Shown: positions 36,196 through 47,171, counted from the first letter of the stretch. The stretch is 47,815 nucleotides of DNA from Corynebacterium sp. (GCA_030530985.1 JAUMTX010000018.1:1-47815), one strand, 5' to 3'. Made by a program: numbers and translations. The notes: generated by a model from the sequence alone, not told the origin.

Positions 36196-36918
36196 CTAGT
36201 GCATGAGGAAGAGTAGGCGGAAGATGATGAAGAGCATGAAGCAGCCGACACCAATATTGAGACCGCGCCAGACCTTTGGGCTGGAGAGTGGCTTGGAGAG
36301 CAAGCGGGCACCGTAACCGAGTACTGGGAACCAAACCAAAGTGGCACAGAGTGCGCCGCCGGCGAAGAGCCACTGGCCGGCACCATACTGGGCGGCGATG
36401 GAACCGAACATGACGGTATCAATGATGGACAGTGGGTTGAGCCAGGTCAGTGCCAGGGCGGTGGTGGCAGCCGCAGCGGCAGTCATTGGTGCAGACTTGC
36501 GGGTACGGTCCGCGACACCAACACCACCATTGGAGTTAGCGCTTGGGCCACCCAAAGGCAGGTCCGAGGCAAGGTAGTCAATACCATTTTCAGGATGTGC
36601 CTCAGATGGCTTTGGATCAGGACCCAGGTCCATACCAGTGGTGTGAACCGCATCCTTGAAGCAAGTGAAAGCAAAATACAGAAGGTAGCAAGCGCCGGCC
36701 CACTTAAGAGTCGGCAGCAGGCCTGGTACATGGCTAAGAACAGCGCTGACACCAGCAGTGCCGCCCAGGACGAGGAATACATCGCTAATCATGCACACGG
36801 CAATAACAACGCCGACATGGAGACGACGAATACCCGACTTCAGGATGAAGATATTCTGTGGGCCGATGGAGACCATGAGGGAAAGCCACAGGGTAAAACC
36901 GGAAAGTGCTACGTTCAT
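36196..36918 (-). CDS. lysE: LysE-family lysine/arginine exporter
   Basis: LysE exports excess basic amino acids across the cytoplasmic membrane. The 240-residue protein keeps the family start LSLMVSIGPQNIFILKSGIRR, CMISDVFLVLGG, the LTWLNPLSIIDTVMFG helix, and the end RPLSSP-like KPLSSPKVWRGLNIGVG. The cytoplasmic loop (about residues 95-140) is long and charged, as in C. glutamicum LysE. I choose the ATG at 36918; a GTG at 36936 is an alternative. Divergence from lysG matches the known lysE-lysG pair, where the regulator with lysine or arginine switches on the exporter. Confidence 0.88.
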   Translation of the reverse strand: MNVALSGFTLWLSLMVSIGPQNIFILKSGIRRLHVGVVIAVCMISDVFLVLGGTAGVSAVLSHVPGLLPTLKWAGACYLLYFAFTCFKDAVHTTGMDLGPDPKPSEAHPENGIDYLASDLPLGGPSANSNGGVGVADRTRKSAPMTAAAAATTALALTWLNPLSIIDTVMFGSIAAQYGAGQWLFAGGALCATLVWFPVLGYGARLLSKPLSSPKVWRGLNIGVGCFMLFIIFRLLFLMH

Positions 36919-36987
36919 GTCTATAGTTTCACTCACTGCGCGATTGAAGTAAAGTTAATGATTCTTGATTTGAGTTAGAATAGCTTC

Positions 36988-37890
36988 ATGAATCCTATTC
37001 AGCTGCAGACTTTGCTTGCCGTTTTTGATGAAGGAACCTTCGAAGGTGCCGCAGATGCCCTAGGAATTACCCCCTCGGCAGTGAGCCAAAGAATCAAGGC
37101 CTTGGAACAAAGCGCCGGCCGTGTGCTGGTGCGCCGTGGTGTCCCTGCAGTGCCGACTGAGGCTGGTGAAGTACTGGCCCAAGCAGCACGCCGCATGGCA
37201 CTCCTGCAGGCCGAAACCGAACAACAACTATCCAGCCACCTCGCATCAATCCCACTGAGTATTGCGGTTAACGCTGACTCATTGTGTACTTGGTTCCCAA
37301 CAGTCATGCAGCAGATCGCGCAGGCTGATGGTGTGACCTTGCGTATGCGCATTGAAGATGAATCCCACACCCTTCACCTGCTGCGTGCAGGTGATGTGCT
37401 GGGCGCTATTACTCGGGATGAGCATCCAGTGACCGGCTGTATCGTGGAGCCACTTGGCACCATGGATTATTACCCTTGTGTGGCGCCGAGTTTGCTAGCC
37501 AAGCACACCACTGACGGTGTGACCGACTGGTCCACGATGCCAGGCCTCCGCTTTGGCCGTAATGATGCCATCCAGGGTCGCGCCCTCGAGCGCTATTGCG
37601 ATAGGGGTGCTGGCATCAACCCGCCAATTAATGAGATTCCATCCTCCGAAGCATTCTTGGATGCAGTCCGCGTGGGCTTGGGTTGGGGCATGCTTCCAGA
37701 ACAGCAAGCAATGCCGCTGCTACGTGATGGCTCCCTCGTCCTCATTGATGACTATGTAGATCATGTTGCCCTCTATTGGCAGCGCTGGCGACTCGAGTCT
37801 GTTCTTCTGGAAAAGCTCTCGAAAATTGTCATTAGTGCAGCCCGGGATGCTCTTAATACAAGTAATACCGGCGCGCCAGGAACAAGTTAG
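36988..37890 (+). CDS. lysG: LysR-type regulator of the lysine exporter
   Basis: A 300-residue LysR-type protein with an N-terminal winged HTH (IQLQTLLAVFDEGTFEGAADALG..PSAVSQRIKALE) and a C-terminal effector-binding domain. Position divergent from lysE identifies it as LysG, which in C. glutamicum activates lysE with Lys, Arg or His. TAGAAT (36976-36981) ends six bases before the ATG, so its mRNA is probably leaderless. The 69-base gap to lysE should contain the LysG operator. Confidence 0.88.
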   Translation: MNPIQLQTLLAVFDEGTFEGAADALGITPSAVSQRIKALEQSAGRVLVRRGVPAVPTEAGEVLAQAARRMALLQAETEQQLSSHLASIPLSIAVNADSLCTWFPTVMQQIAQADGVTLRMRIEDESHTLHLLRAGDVLGAITRDEHPVTGCIVEPLGTMDYYPCVAPSLLAKHTTDGVTDWSTMPGLRFGRNDAIQGRALERYCDRGAGINPPINEIPSSEAFLDAVRVGLGWGMLPEQQAMPLLRDGSLVLIDDYVDHVALYWQRWRLESVLLEKLSKIVISAARDALNTSNTGAPGTS

Positions 37891-37914
37891 GCATATACAG
37901 CCTAATCTTGAACT

Positions 37915-39168
37915 ATGACTGACAACCCTAAACGCCCAATAGATGATCTCGATGACGTTGATGTTCCCACCTATGGTGGCGAAAAGAACCCAACGCAGCG
38001 TGCCTATGAGCGGGCGGGTCGCGTTGCGCCGACAGTAATTAGCCCTAATTCCAAGCCCGCTGACGCTAAGGCTGAGACTGCCAAGGCCGAATCTGCACCT
38101 GCCGATTCCGCCAAGGCAGACTCCAGCGCGGCTGCAACCAACAAGGTTGAGGCAGCATCGGCTGAGGCCGGTAGCGGTGCACAGAACTCTGAGGCACAGG
38201 CTGCTGCAACTGCTGCTGAGCAGCCATCGGCACCAAAGCCAGCAGATGAGGCTTTTGAAATGGTCGATGCGCCAACCACCCAGTTCGGTGTGGCTAGCAC
38301 CACCCCTGGTGGTACTGCACCTGCAGCTCCACAGGAGACCGCACCTGAGGCCGCAACCACTGTAATTCCAGCGGTGCCTGCTGACCAGGCTGCTGCTGCA
38401 CAGAATGCTGGTGTGCAGGATGCTGCTGCACAGAATGCAGAGCAGAGCACCATTATCTTCCGCGACCAGATGCCTCCAGTTGAGAATCCAACTGAGCAGA
38501 TTCCACCAGTGGCTGCAGCCCCTGGCCAGGATCCATTCCAGCAGGCACAGCAGGACCTGTACCAGCAGGAGCCTTTCCAGCAGGCAGCGCCAGCAGCGCC
38601 AATGAATGTGGCTCTGCCAGGCAGCATGCCTCAGCAGGTGGCCCCACCGGCACCAACCATTGTTGAAGAGCGCCGTGGCACCATCGACTTTGGTATCTTC
38701 TTGCTTCGCCTGATTGTTGGTGGTGTATTCACCGCCCGTGCAGTCTTCGTACTCTTCGGCATTGGTGGTTCCACTGGCCTTACCGGCCTGCAGGAGCAGT
38801 TCAACTTTGCTAATACCACCCTGATGCCAATCATCCTGCCAAGCCTTCAGCTGATTGCTGGTGTCTTCCTCATCCTTGGTCTGGCCACCCCGGTAGCCTC
38901 CGCCATTGGTATTGTGGCAGCATCCATCGCCTTGGTTCAGGAGTACATCTACTTCGACGGTATCGGCAATGACCTCACCCTGACAGCCCTTCTGCTCGGC
39001 CTGGTTGTGGCCCTGCACTTCACCGGCCCAGGTAAGGCAAGTTTCGATTACTCTCGCTCTTGGGCAAAGCGCCCGCTGGCCAGTGTGTGGATTTTCTTCT
39101 TCCTAGCAATCATCGCAGCTGTTGGCCTCTGGGTTGGCACTGTTGGTGTAAACCCACTGGCGGTGTAG
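37915..39168 (+). CDS. DoxX-like membrane protein with long Ala/Gln/Pro-rich N-terminus
   Basis: A 417-residue protein. Residues 1-250 are of low complexity (Ala, Gln, Pro, Glu) and likely disordered. Residues 258-417 form a four-helix DoxX-type domain (FGIFLLRLIVGGVFTARAVFVLFG, LQLIAGVFLILGLATPVASAIG, LTLTALLLGLVVALHFTGPGKASFDY). DoxX-like proteins have been linked to redox balance and oxidative stress, including in mycobacteria; the role here is not shown. TAATCT ends six bases before the ATG, so a leaderless start is likely. It stands alone between lysG and the ilvD terminator. Confidence 0.75.
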   Translation: MTDNPKRPIDDLDDVDVPTYGGEKNPTQRAYERAGRVAPTVISPNSKPADAKAETAKAESAPADSAKADSSAAATNKVEAASAEAGSGAQNSEAQAAATAAEQPSAPKPADEAFEMVDAPTTQFGVASTTPGGTAPAAPQETAPEAATTVIPAVPADQAAAAQNAGVQDAAAQNAEQSTIIFRDQMPPVENPTEQIPPVAAAPGQDPFQQAQQDLYQQEPFQQAAPAAPMNVALPGSMPQQVAPPAPTIVEERRGTIDFGIFLLRLIVGGVFTARAVFVLFGIGGSTGLTGLQEQFNFANTTLMPIILPSLQLIAGVFLILGLATPVASAIGIVAASIALVQEYIYFDGIGNDLTLTALLLGLVVALHFTGPGKASFDYSRSWAKRPLASVWIFFFLAIIAAVGLWVGTVGVNPLAV

Positions 39169-39204
39169 CGCTTAAAAATCACCCAGTGAGGTAGAGGATT
39201 TACG

Positions 39205-39237
39205 TAGACCCTGACATTATGTCGGGGTCTATTTTTG
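39205..39237 (+). terminator. Terminator after the DoxX-like gene
   Basis: TAGACCC.GACA and TGTC.GGGTCTA pair around TTA, followed by TTTTTG. Confidence 0.85.
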
Positions 39238-39257
39238 TAGCTAGGGACCCAAGAACA

Positions 39258-39299
39258 CGAAAAGGCCCCGGGATCCAGAAGTATGGATCCCGGGGCCTT
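39258..39299 (-). terminator. Terminator of ilvD
   Basis: A perfect 15-pair stem (AAGGCCCCGGGATCC and its complement, eight-base loop); on the minus strand TTTTCGTG follows. Confidence 0.88.
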
Positions 39300-39337
39300 G
39301 GGCGTCGACAAGCTAAAAGAGCACGGCGACAGGCCTA

Positions 39338-41179
39338 TTAGTCAACCTGGCGGACAGCACCCTTATCGGCACTGGTGGCCAACTTGGCATAGGCACGCAG
39401 GGCCTTGGTGATATTGCGCTTACGTGGCTTTGGCTGCCATGGGTTCTCAGAAGCTTCCATCTCAGCGCGACGAGCAGCGAGCTCTTCCTCACTGAGCTTA
39501 ACCTCAAGGATACGCTCATGAACATCGAGAACAATGTGGTCGCCATCGCGAACCAAACCAATCGCACCACCATGGGCAGCCTCAGGGGAGATGTGGCCAA
39601 CGGACAGGCCGGAGGAACCACCAGAGAAACGACCATCGGTGATAAGAGCGCACTTCTTGCCCAAACCAGCACCCTTAAGGAAGGCGGTTGGGTGCAGCAT
39701 TTCCTGCATACCAGGGCCACCGGAAGGACCCTCATAGCGGACAACCAGAACCTCACCGGCCTGAATGGTGCCATTGAGGATGACAGAAACAGCCTCCTCC
39801 TGGCTTTCCACTACGCGGGCAGGGCCCTCAAAGTGCCAGAGAGATTCCTCAACACCAGCAGCCTTAATGATGGCGCCGTCGATAGCCAAATTACCGCGAA
39901 GAACAGCAAGACCGCCATCCTTGGTATAGGCATGCTCAACATCGCGGATGCAGCCAGTAGTAGCATCCGTATCGAGGCTATCCCAGCGGTTATCCTGGGA
40001 GAAAGGCTCAGTGGTGCGCACGCCACCAGGGGCGGCGTGGAAGAGCTCCTTAGCCTTATCCGTAGCCTTACCGGAACGAATATCCCAATCATTCAGCCAA
40101 GACTCAAGGTCATTGGAGTGAACAGAGTGGACATCAGTATGCAGAAGATCGGCACGGTAGAGCTCACCAAGCAGGGCAGGAATACCACCGGCGCGGTGAA
40201 CATCCTCCATGTGGTAATTAGAGTTCGGTGCCACCTTGGAGAGACAAGGAACCTTGCGGGAGAGATCATCAATATCCTGCAGGTCGAAGTCAATCTCACC
40301 CTCCTGGGCGGCAGCAAGAATGTGCAGCACAGTATTGGTGGAACCACCCATGGCCATGTCCAGGCTCATGGCATTCTCAAAAGCCTTCTTATTGGCAATA
40401 TTACGAGGAAGAACAGACTCATCGCCCTCGTGGTAGTAGCGGCGGCACAGATCCACAATGACCTTACCGGCTTCCTCGAAGAGAGCACGACGAGCCTTGT
40501 GGGTAGCCAGGGTAGAACCATTACCAGGAAGGGAAAGACCCAATGCCTCAGTCAAGCAGTTCATGGAGTTAGCAGTAAACATACCTGAGCAGGAACCACA
40601 GGTAGGACAGGCCGACTGCTCAACAGCAGACAGACCCGCATCATCCACATCATTAGAAGCAGAAGCAGAAATAGCGGTCACCAGGTCAGTTGGGGCCTGG
40701 GCAACACCATCAACCACAACAGCCTTACCGGCCTCCATTGGGCCGCCGGAAACAAAGACCACAGGAATATTGAGACGCAGGGCAGCATTGAGCATGCCCG
40801 GGGTGATCTTATCGCAGTTGGAAATACAGACAATGGCATCAGCAGTATGCGCATTGACCATGTACTCCACCGAGTCAGCAATAATCTCGCGGCTAGGCAG
40901 GGAATAAAGCATGCCATTATGGCCCATAGCAATACCATCATCCACAGCGATGGTATTGAACTCCTTGGCCACACCGCCAGCAGCCTCAACAGCCTCGGCT
41001 ACAATCTGGCCAACATTGCGCAGGTGCACATGTCCCGGCACAAACTGGGTGAAGGAATTGGCAATAGCGATAATTGGCTTGCCAAAGTCATTTTCTTTCA
41101 TGCCTGTTGCACGCCACAGGGCGCGGGCACCGGCCGCATTACGGCCACTAGTGGTTACTTTTGAGCGGAGAGGAATCAT
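39338..41179 (-). CDS. ilvD: Dihydroxy-acid dehydratase
   Basis: IlvD dehydrates 2,3-dihydroxy-isovalerate and -methylvalerate to the keto acids of valine and isoleucine synthesis, using an iron-sulphur cluster. The 613-residue protein has the family pattern [20 protein letters not shown], the cluster cysteines in [11 protein letters not shown] and [19 protein letters not shown], and the substrate-binding stretch [20 protein letters not shown]. It is a single gene with its own terminator, on the opposite strand to ilvBNC. Confidence 0.96.
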   Translation of the reverse strand: MIPLRSKVTTSGRNAAGARALWRATGMKENDFGKPIIAIANSFTQFVPGHVHLRNVGQIVAEAVEAAGGVAKEFNTIAVDDGIAMGHNGMLYSLPSREIIADSVEYMVNAHTADAIVCISNCDKITPGMLNAALRLNIPVVFVSGGPMEAGKAVVVDGVAQAPTDLVTAISASASNDVDDAGLSAVEQSACPTCGSCSGMFTANSMNCLTEALGLSLPGNGSTLATHKARRALFEEAGKVIVDLCRRYYHEGDESVLPRNIANKKAFENAMSLDMAMGGSTNTVLHILAAAQEGEIDFDLQDIDDLSRKVPCLSKVAPNSNYHMEDVHRAGGIPALLGELYRADLLHTDVHSVHSNDLESWLNDWDIRSGKATDKAKELFHAAPGGVRTTEPFSQDNRWDSLDTDATTGCIRDVEHAYTKDGGLAVLRGNLAIDGAIIKAAGVEESLWHFEGPARVVESQEEAVSVILNGTIQAGEVLVVRYEGPSGGPGMQEMLHPTAFLKGAGLGKKCALITDGRFSGGSSGLSVGHISPEAAHGGAIGLVRDGDHIVLDVHERILEVKLSEEELAARRAEMEASENPWQPKPRKRNITKALRAYAKLATSADKGAVRQVD

Positions 41180-41250
41180 GAATAAAAGTCTCTAGTGCGA
41201 TCTAATTGGGTGAGTGGATGTGCGAAAAGAAGGAGCCGAACGCTCGGTCT

Positions 41251-41706
41251 TTAGACTTCGTCCTTGTCTTTCAGGACCTGGTAGCCATCGCGGTGAACGA
41301 CAACCACCTTATCGGCAGCAGCGGCATGGGCCTCGCCCACCACATCGGTAATGCGGCCGCCACTAACCTGAGCTAACTGGGGGATGGAATTAAAAGTAAT
41401 ACCAGGTAGAGCAAATTCATCCTTGCCGCTGCGGGCATAAGAACGGCCACCACCAAAGCGAATGCCATCAAATTTATCCCACTCAAGGCTGCGGGAGCCC
41501 TTGAAAGGATAGTGGGCGGTGATGCCCTTCTCATTAACTACGGTATAGGAACGCAGCACCATATAAATAAATACTGGTGGGATGAACAAGAGCCAAAAGA
41601 GATACTTTGGTGCCCAACCAATGGCCATAAGGAACATGAGCTCCATAATCACAAAGGAAAATAGGTGCATGCGGTTGGTGCGAAAAGTGTACTCAGTCAA
41701 ACTCAT
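41251..41706 (-). CDS. PH-domain membrane protein
   Basis: A 151-residue protein with two N-terminal membrane helices (about 14-50) and a C-terminal bacterial PH-like domain (YTVVNEKGITAHYPFKGSRSLEWDKFDGIRFG...). TATGAT (41714-41719, minus strand) lies seven bases before the ATG, so a leaderless start is likely and the longer frame to 42015, which runs into mscCG, is rejected. Similar proteins sit between ilvD and mscCG in related species, as I recall. No function is established. Confidence 0.75.
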   Translation of the reverse strand: MSLTEYTFRTNRMHLFSFVIMELMFLMAIGWAPKYLFWLLFIPPVFIYMVLRSYTVVNEKGITAHYPFKGSRSLEWDKFDGIRFGGGRSYARSGKDEFALPGITFNSIPQLAQVSGGRITDVVGEAHAAAADKVVVVHRDGYQVLKDKDEV

Positions 41707-41758
41707 AGTGAATATCATACCCCGAACTTTGGCTACATAAATGGTGCAAGCTGCTGCG

Positions 41759-43357
41759 CTAGTTAGCAGCGCCCCCTGGAACCTCGGCAGAATTTTGAGG
41801 ATTCTGCTGGTTATTAGTGTTGCCCTGGCCGGTAATGCCCAACAGTGCCGACAAAGGATCAGCGCTTTGCGCGCCGGTAGCTGGAGGACCCACTGCGGCA
41901 TTTGGTTCTGCTGAACCTGCAGGTACTGCAGAGTTAGAATCCGCCCCTGGAACGGTGGAAGCCAAAGAATCAGAAGCCCCAGGGACGTCTGTTGCCCCGG
42001 AACTTGGGTTGGCATCAGGGCTTGTGCTTGGTGCAGTGCTGGAATTTGTGCTTGGCTGCGCAGACATTGAACTATGCGGTGGCTCAGTTGCCTCCGTGGC
42101 AGCAGGCTCCTCTGTCACCACTGGGGCAGCGCTCGTTGCAACCACATTATTCGTGGTTGTGCTTTCATCCTCAGCTGGGAACATCAAGCGAAGAATCAAC
42201 ACAGCAATAGTTCCCAAAATCAGGGCAGTAGAGGTTGGACGGATCCTGTTGCCCAGGGAAAAGAGGCGACCATACCAGGAAGTGTAGAGAAGCTCACGAT
42301 TAGCGCTATTCGTGGAGTTTTCCTCATCCTCATCCACGGTAGAAATATCCGCGGTAGCCTGAGAGGTCTGGCGGCCAGGGTGACGCTTATTGGCAGTATC
42401 AAAATCCACATCCACCTTAGGTAAGCGATGCTTCTTAGTCATAACCCCAGTCTCAGCGACAGCCTGGGCCTCTGTGGCTTCAGTTTCGGAAGCCTCCGAT
42501 AATTCACGTGCCGCTGGCTCATTATTCTTAGAGCCATAATCATCCCAGAACTCATCAATTAGGGCAGAACGAATAGCGCGCTCTACCGCCCACTGTTGTG
42601 CGGGGGTAACCTGCACAACAAAACGAACTGTGACCACCCATGGCATAGTGGCAGAGTGTGGCGGCTCAAAATTGGTAGCTGGCAGCACATCCAATGGGCC
42701 GCGGATGTCTGGGTGAATGGCGGAGCGTCGAATAGCTCGACGAGCCGCGTGGGTAGCACGGGAAATGGTCTCATTGAGACTATTGCCAACAACAGGAATT
42801 GGCTGATCCACCAAGGCGCGGGCCCAGGTATTTGAATGGTTAATAGCCAGCTTTGCAGCAGAATTCGGGACAATTACTGTCTCGCCATTAGAAGTACGAA
42901 CAGTGGTGGCGCGCATGGTCATCTTAATAACATCACCCTGCACGTCAACGCTTGAGCCTTGAAAATGTACCCAGTCGCCCACGCCGAATTGCTTCTCTGA
43001 AAGGATAAAGAAACCAGCAAGGAAGTCGGCAACCACGCTCTGAGCGCCCAAAGCGGCGGCGGCAGAAATAAAGGCCGCAGGAATAGTCACGCCGTTGAGA
43101 GCAAAACCAAGTTCACGAAGAATCGTGATGAACGTAATTATGTAGAGCACAATCTGCACCAAATAAATAAGGGTGCTAAAGAGTGCACGACGAGTCTTAT
43201 CCTCCTGGGTCTTATTGCCCAGGCTTCGAGTGAGGAAGCGGAAGGCATAACGGCCTGCGCGCGGAATCAAAAAAGCCACGCAGACTAGAAGAATAAGAGA
43301 AATGCCGTGGTTAACGAACCATGATGTAAAAGAATCAACCAAATTTTGCCAGCGCAT
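41759..43357 (-). CDS. mscCG: MscCG-type mechanosensitive channel / glutamate exporter
   Basis: A 532-residue MscS-family channel with the extended C-terminus found in C. glutamicum MscCG, which releases glutamate on membrane tension. TM1 (17-37), TM2 (62-82) and the pore helix (IPAAFISAAAALGAQSVVADFLAGFFILSEKQFGVGDW, about 92-129) are followed by the cytoplasmic MscS vestibule. Then comes a charged linker, a fourth membrane helix (about 376-396, TSTALILGTIAVLILRLMF), and a Ser/Thr/Pro-rich outer tail. Position beside the ilv genes is as in C. glutamicum. A TAGCCT box seven bases before the ATG suggests a leaderless mRNA. Confidence 0.87.
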   Translation of the reverse strand: MRWQNLVDSFTSWFVNHGISLILLVCVAFLIPRAGRYAFRFLTRSLGNKTQEDKTRRALFSTLIYLVQIVLYIITFITILRELGFALNGVTIPAAFISAAAALGAQSVVADFLAGFFILSEKQFGVGDWVHFQGSSVDVQGDVIKMTMRATTVRTSNGETVIVPNSAAKLAINHSNTWARALVDQPIPVVGNSLNETISRATHAARRAIRRSAIHPDIRGPLDVLPATNFEPPHSATMPWVVTVRFVVQVTPAQQWAVERAIRSALIDEFWDDYGSKNNEPAARELSEASETEATEAQAVAETGVMTKKHRLPKVDVDFDTANKRHPGRQTSQATADISTVDEDEENSTNSANRELLYTSWYGRLFSLGNRIRPTSTALILGTIAVLILRLMFPAEDESTTTNNVVATSAAPVVTEEPAATEATEPPHSSMSAQPSTNSSTAPSTSPDANPSSGATDVPGASDSLASTVPGADSNSAVPAGSAEPNAAVGPPATGAQSADPLSALLGITGQGNTNNQQNPQNSAEVPGGAAN

Positions 43358-43465
43358 GGCCTCAAGGCTACCAGAGATAGATAATTATCTGCTGGGAAAA
43401 GAATGTGTGGGGATAGGCCCATAATTCTTCATTTGAGTCATTACAGAAGCCTGTCCATTTTGCTA

Positions 43466-43522
43466 ATGCAACTCGCCCTGTTGGGCGTGGTAGCATGGAC
43501 ATATTCGACTTTTCGCAAATGA
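43466..43522 (+). CDS. Possible ilvB leader peptide (18 aa)
   Basis: ATG at 43466 opens the short frame [18 protein letters not shown], ending 23 bases before the ilvB start. Five of its first nine residues are Leu or Val, the amino acids made by the operon. The DNA for codons 3-8 forms a small hairpin (CGCCC-TGTT-GGGCG). The stop TGA overlaps an in-frame ATG for ilvB (43519). In C. glutamicum ilvBNC is known to be attenuated by a leader peptide; this one lacks room for a downstream terminator, so control would have to be by translation. Confidence 0.45.
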   Translation: MQLALLGVVAWTYSTFRK

Positions 43523-43545
43523 GAGATCCAAAGGAGAGAGACGCC

Positions 43546-45399
43546 GTGAATGAGGCAGATTCCACTGGAACGCAATCAAATCGGCCAACCCCGGCCACCG
43601 TATCCCGCCTGCACCAAGCAAAGCAGCCGGAAGTACTAACAGGTGCACAAGCTATTGTGCGCTCCCTAGAGGAGCTGGGTGTTGAGACCGTCTTCGGCAT
43701 TCCTGGTGGTGCCGTCCTTCCGCTCTACGATCCAATCTATTCCTCCGAAAAGGTCCGCCACGTTCTGGTGCGCCACGAGCAGGGTGCCGGCCACGCTGCC
43801 TCCGGCTATGCACAGGCCACCGGCCGCACCGGTGTGTGTATTGCCACCTCCGGTCCTGGTGCAACCAACCTTGTAACCGCCTTGATGGATGCCAACCTGG
43901 ACTCTGTTCCAATGGTAGCCATCACCGGCCAGGTGGGCACCAAGTTCCTGGGCACCGATGCCTTCCAGGAAGCAGATATTCGCGGCATGACCATGCCAGT
44001 AACCAAGCATAACTTTATGGTTACTGATGCCAATGAGATCCCTCAGGCCCTGGCTGAGGCTTTCCACCTTGCATCCACCGGCCGCCCAGGCCCAGTCCTT
44101 GTTGATATTCCTAAGGACATTCAGAATGCACAGATGGAATTCCACTGGCCACCAGAGATCAACCTGCCAGGCTACCGCCCAACGGCAAGTCCTCACCGCC
44201 GCCAGATTGAAGAAGCCATCTCCCTTATTAGCCAGGCCCGCAAGCCAGTCCTCTATATTGGTGGCGGTGTGGTCAAGGCTAATGCCACCCAGGAGCTGCG
44301 TGACTTCATTGAGTACACCGGCATTCCTGTCGTAACCACCCTCATGGCCCTGGGCGCATATCCTGAGTCTGAGGAACTGCACCTGGGTATGCCAGGTATG
44401 CACGGCACTGTTGCCGCTGTTGGTGCCATGCAGGGCGCCGATCTGCTCATTACCATCGGTGCGCGTTTCGACGACCGCGTGACCGGTGACCTTGACTCCT
44501 TTGCTCCTGATGCCAAGGTGATCCACGCCGATGTGGACCCAGCTGAGATCTCCAAGATTCGTTTTGCTGATGTTCCAATCGTGGGTGACGCCCGCGACGT
44601 ACTCACCCGCTTCCTTGATTGCTATAAGGAAGGGGAGTACCCACTGCCAGATATTGAGGAATGGGTAGAATACTGCGTCAACCTCAAGGAGAAGTTCCCA
44701 CGCGGTTGGTCCGAGCCAACCTGTGGCAAGCTTGCCCCACAGTTTGTTATTAATGAGCTCAGCCGCCTGGCTGGCCCAGAGGCACTCTACTGTGCCGGTG
44801 TGGGTCAGCACCAGATGTGGTCTGCACAGTTCATTGACTTTGAGCACCCACGTACCTTCCTGAACTCCGGTGGTGCGGGCACCATGGGTGTGGCTGTTCC
44901 ATTCGCCATGGGCGCCAAGGCCGGCATGCCTGAGAAGCAGGTATGGGCCATTGACGGTGACGGCTGCTTCCAGATGACCAACCAGGAACTCACCACCTGC
45001 TCGGTGGAGGGCTTCCCAATCAAGGTCGCCATTATTAATAACGGCAACCTGGGTATGGTTCGTCAGTGGCAGACCCTCTTCTATGAGGAGCGCTATTCCA
45101 ATACCAAGCTGCGCGAGCAGGATGTCTATATGCCTGATTTCGTGAAGCTGGCTGAGGCTATGGGCTGCTATGCCGAGCGAGTCACCAAGATTGAAGAGGT
45201 TGAGCCAGCCATTAAGAGGGCCATGGAAATCAATGACCGCCCAGTGGTTCTTGACTTCATTGTCGGCCAGGACTCCCAGGTGTGGCCAATGGTCGCTGCG
45301 GGTGCATCCAATAGTGATATCCAGTACGCGTGGGGTCTTCGTCCATTCTTCGACGATGATTCCTCCGCCCAAGCAAAGAACGAATCGGAGGCTAAATAA
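43546..45399 (+). CDS. ilvB: Acetolactate synthase large subunit
   Basis: IlvB joins two pyruvates, or pyruvate and 2-oxobutyrate, with thiamine diphosphate, FAD and Mg2+ at the first common step of Val/Leu/Ile synthesis. From the GTG at 43546 behind AAAGGAGAG the protein has 617 residues, beginning [10 protein letters not shown]; longer frames to 43495 are possible. The catalytic Glu is in [14 protein letters not shown], and the TPP fold has [11 protein letters not shown]...NNGNLGMV. ilvN follows two bases after the stop, so the two subunits are made together. Confidence 0.95.
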   Translation: MNEADSTGTQSNRPTPATVSRLHQAKQPEVLTGAQAIVRSLEELGVETVFGIPGGAVLPLYDPIYSSEKVRHVLVRHEQGAGHAASGYAQATGRTGVCIATSGPGATNLVTALMDANLDSVPMVAITGQVGTKFLGTDAFQEADIRGMTMPVTKHNFMVTDANEIPQALAEAFHLASTGRPGPVLVDIPKDIQNAQMEFHWPPEINLPGYRPTASPHRRQIEEAISLISQARKPVLYIGGGVVKANATQELRDFIEYTGIPVVTTLMALGAYPESEELHLGMPGMHGTVAAVGAMQGADLLITIGARFDDRVTGDLDSFAPDAKVIHADVDPAEISKIRFADVPIVGDARDVLTRFLDCYKEGEYPLPDIEEWVEYCVNLKEKFPRGWSEPTCGKLAPQFVINELSRLAGPEALYCAGVGQHQMWSAQFIDFEHPRTFLNSGGAGTMGVAVPFAMGAKAGMPEKQVWAIDGDGCFQMTNQELTTCSVEGFPIKVAIINNGNLGMVRQWQTLFYEERYSNTKLREQDVYMPDFVKLAEAMGCYAERVTKIEEVEPAIKRAMEINDRPVVLDFIVGQDSQVWPMVAAGASNSDIQYAWGLRPFFDDDSSAQAKNESEAK

Positions 45400-45401
45400 T
45401 A

Positions 45402-45932
45402 ATGTCTGCTCCTGATGAAATCCGCCGCTATATTCTCAGTGTGCTCGTCCAGGATGCGGATGGTATTATCTCCCGCGTTTCTGGCATGTTCACCCGCCGT
45501 GCCTTTCATATTGTGTCTATCGCCTCCGGTGTGACCGAAAATGAAGAACTCAACCGAATCACCATTGTTTCCGATGCGGATGAAAAGTCCATTGAGCAGA
45601 TCACCAAGCAGCTGAATAAGCTCGTTCAGGTGCTCAAGGTGGTCCGTATGGATGAGGATGCTTCCGTTACCCGTGCACTATTGCTGGTGAAGGTAAGCGC
45701 GGATAATACCAACCGCCCACAGATTGTTGATGCAGCCAAGATTTTCCGCGCCCGCATTATTGACGTGGCCCCTGATTCTGTCATCATTGAAGCTACTGGG
45801 TCCACCGGTAAGCTGCACGCTTTGCTTGATGTTCTTGAGCCATTCGGTATTCGTGAGCTCATCCAGTCTGGCCAGGTTGCCCTCAACCGTGGTTCCAAGG
45901 TAATGAACCCACGCAAGAGCCGTTTCTCATAA
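45402..45932 (+). CDS. ilvN: Acetolactate synthase regulatory subunit
   Basis: IlvN binds IlvB, raises its activity and confers feedback inhibition by valine and others. The 176-residue protein has an N-terminal ACT domain (ILSVLVQDADGIISRVSGMFTRRAFHIVSI, about 10-85) and the ALS_ss C-terminal domain. The ATG follows GGAGG in the end of ilvB with only two bases between the genes. Confidence 0.95.
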   Translation: MSAPDEIRRYILSVLVQDADGIISRVSGMFTRRAFHIVSIASGVTENEELNRITIVSDADEKSIEQITKQLNKLVQVLKVVRMDEDASVTRALLLVKVSADNTNRPQIVDAAKIFRARIIDVAPDSVIIEATGSTGKLHALLDVLEPFGIRELIQSGQVALNRGSKVMNPRKSRFS

Positions 45933-45968
45933 TGTGGGATTAATTTTCCCATTTTTCTCAAAGTGTGA

Positions 45969-46000
45969 TATAGTAGTTTCAACCTATTAAGTTCAATAGG
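45969..46000 (+). promoter_or_regulatory. ilvC promoter and 5' UTR inverted repeat
   Basis: TATAGT (45969-45974) is a good -10 in the 107-base ilvN-ilvC gap; CCTATT and AATAGG (45983-46000, six-base spacer) form an exact inverted repeat just downstream. C. glutamicum ilvC is known to have its own promoter as well as operon transcription. Confidence 0.55.
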
Positions 46001-46030
46001 GTCGATTCCTCAATTAAGACCGAAAGGTAG

Positions 46031-47056
<1,026 letters not shown>

Positions 47057-47084
47057 TTACCGCTCACTAAATCTTCTGCCGTGT

Positions 47085-47107
47085 CGCTTGGGTTAAAACC
47101 CCAAGCG
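47085..47107 (+). terminator. First hairpin after ilvC
   Basis: CGCTTGGG pairs with CCCAAGCG around a TTAAAAC-like loop. There is no T tract after it, so it may be a 3' stabilising hairpin. Confidence 0.5.
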
Positions 47108-47140
47108 TGCAGTGTATAAGCACGAACGGTATGTGCACCT

Positions 47141-47171
47141 AAACCCGGACCTTTGGGTCCGGGTTTTTTTT
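47141..47171 (+). terminator. Terminator of ilvBNC
   Basis: AAACCCGGACC and GGTCCGGGTTT pair around TTTG, with eight T following the G stretch. It is a strong terminator. Confidence 0.92.

Noticed and set aside
43666..45372. A 568-residue open frame opposite ilvB
   Set aside because: Antisense shadow of a biased-codon gene; no domain or start signal.
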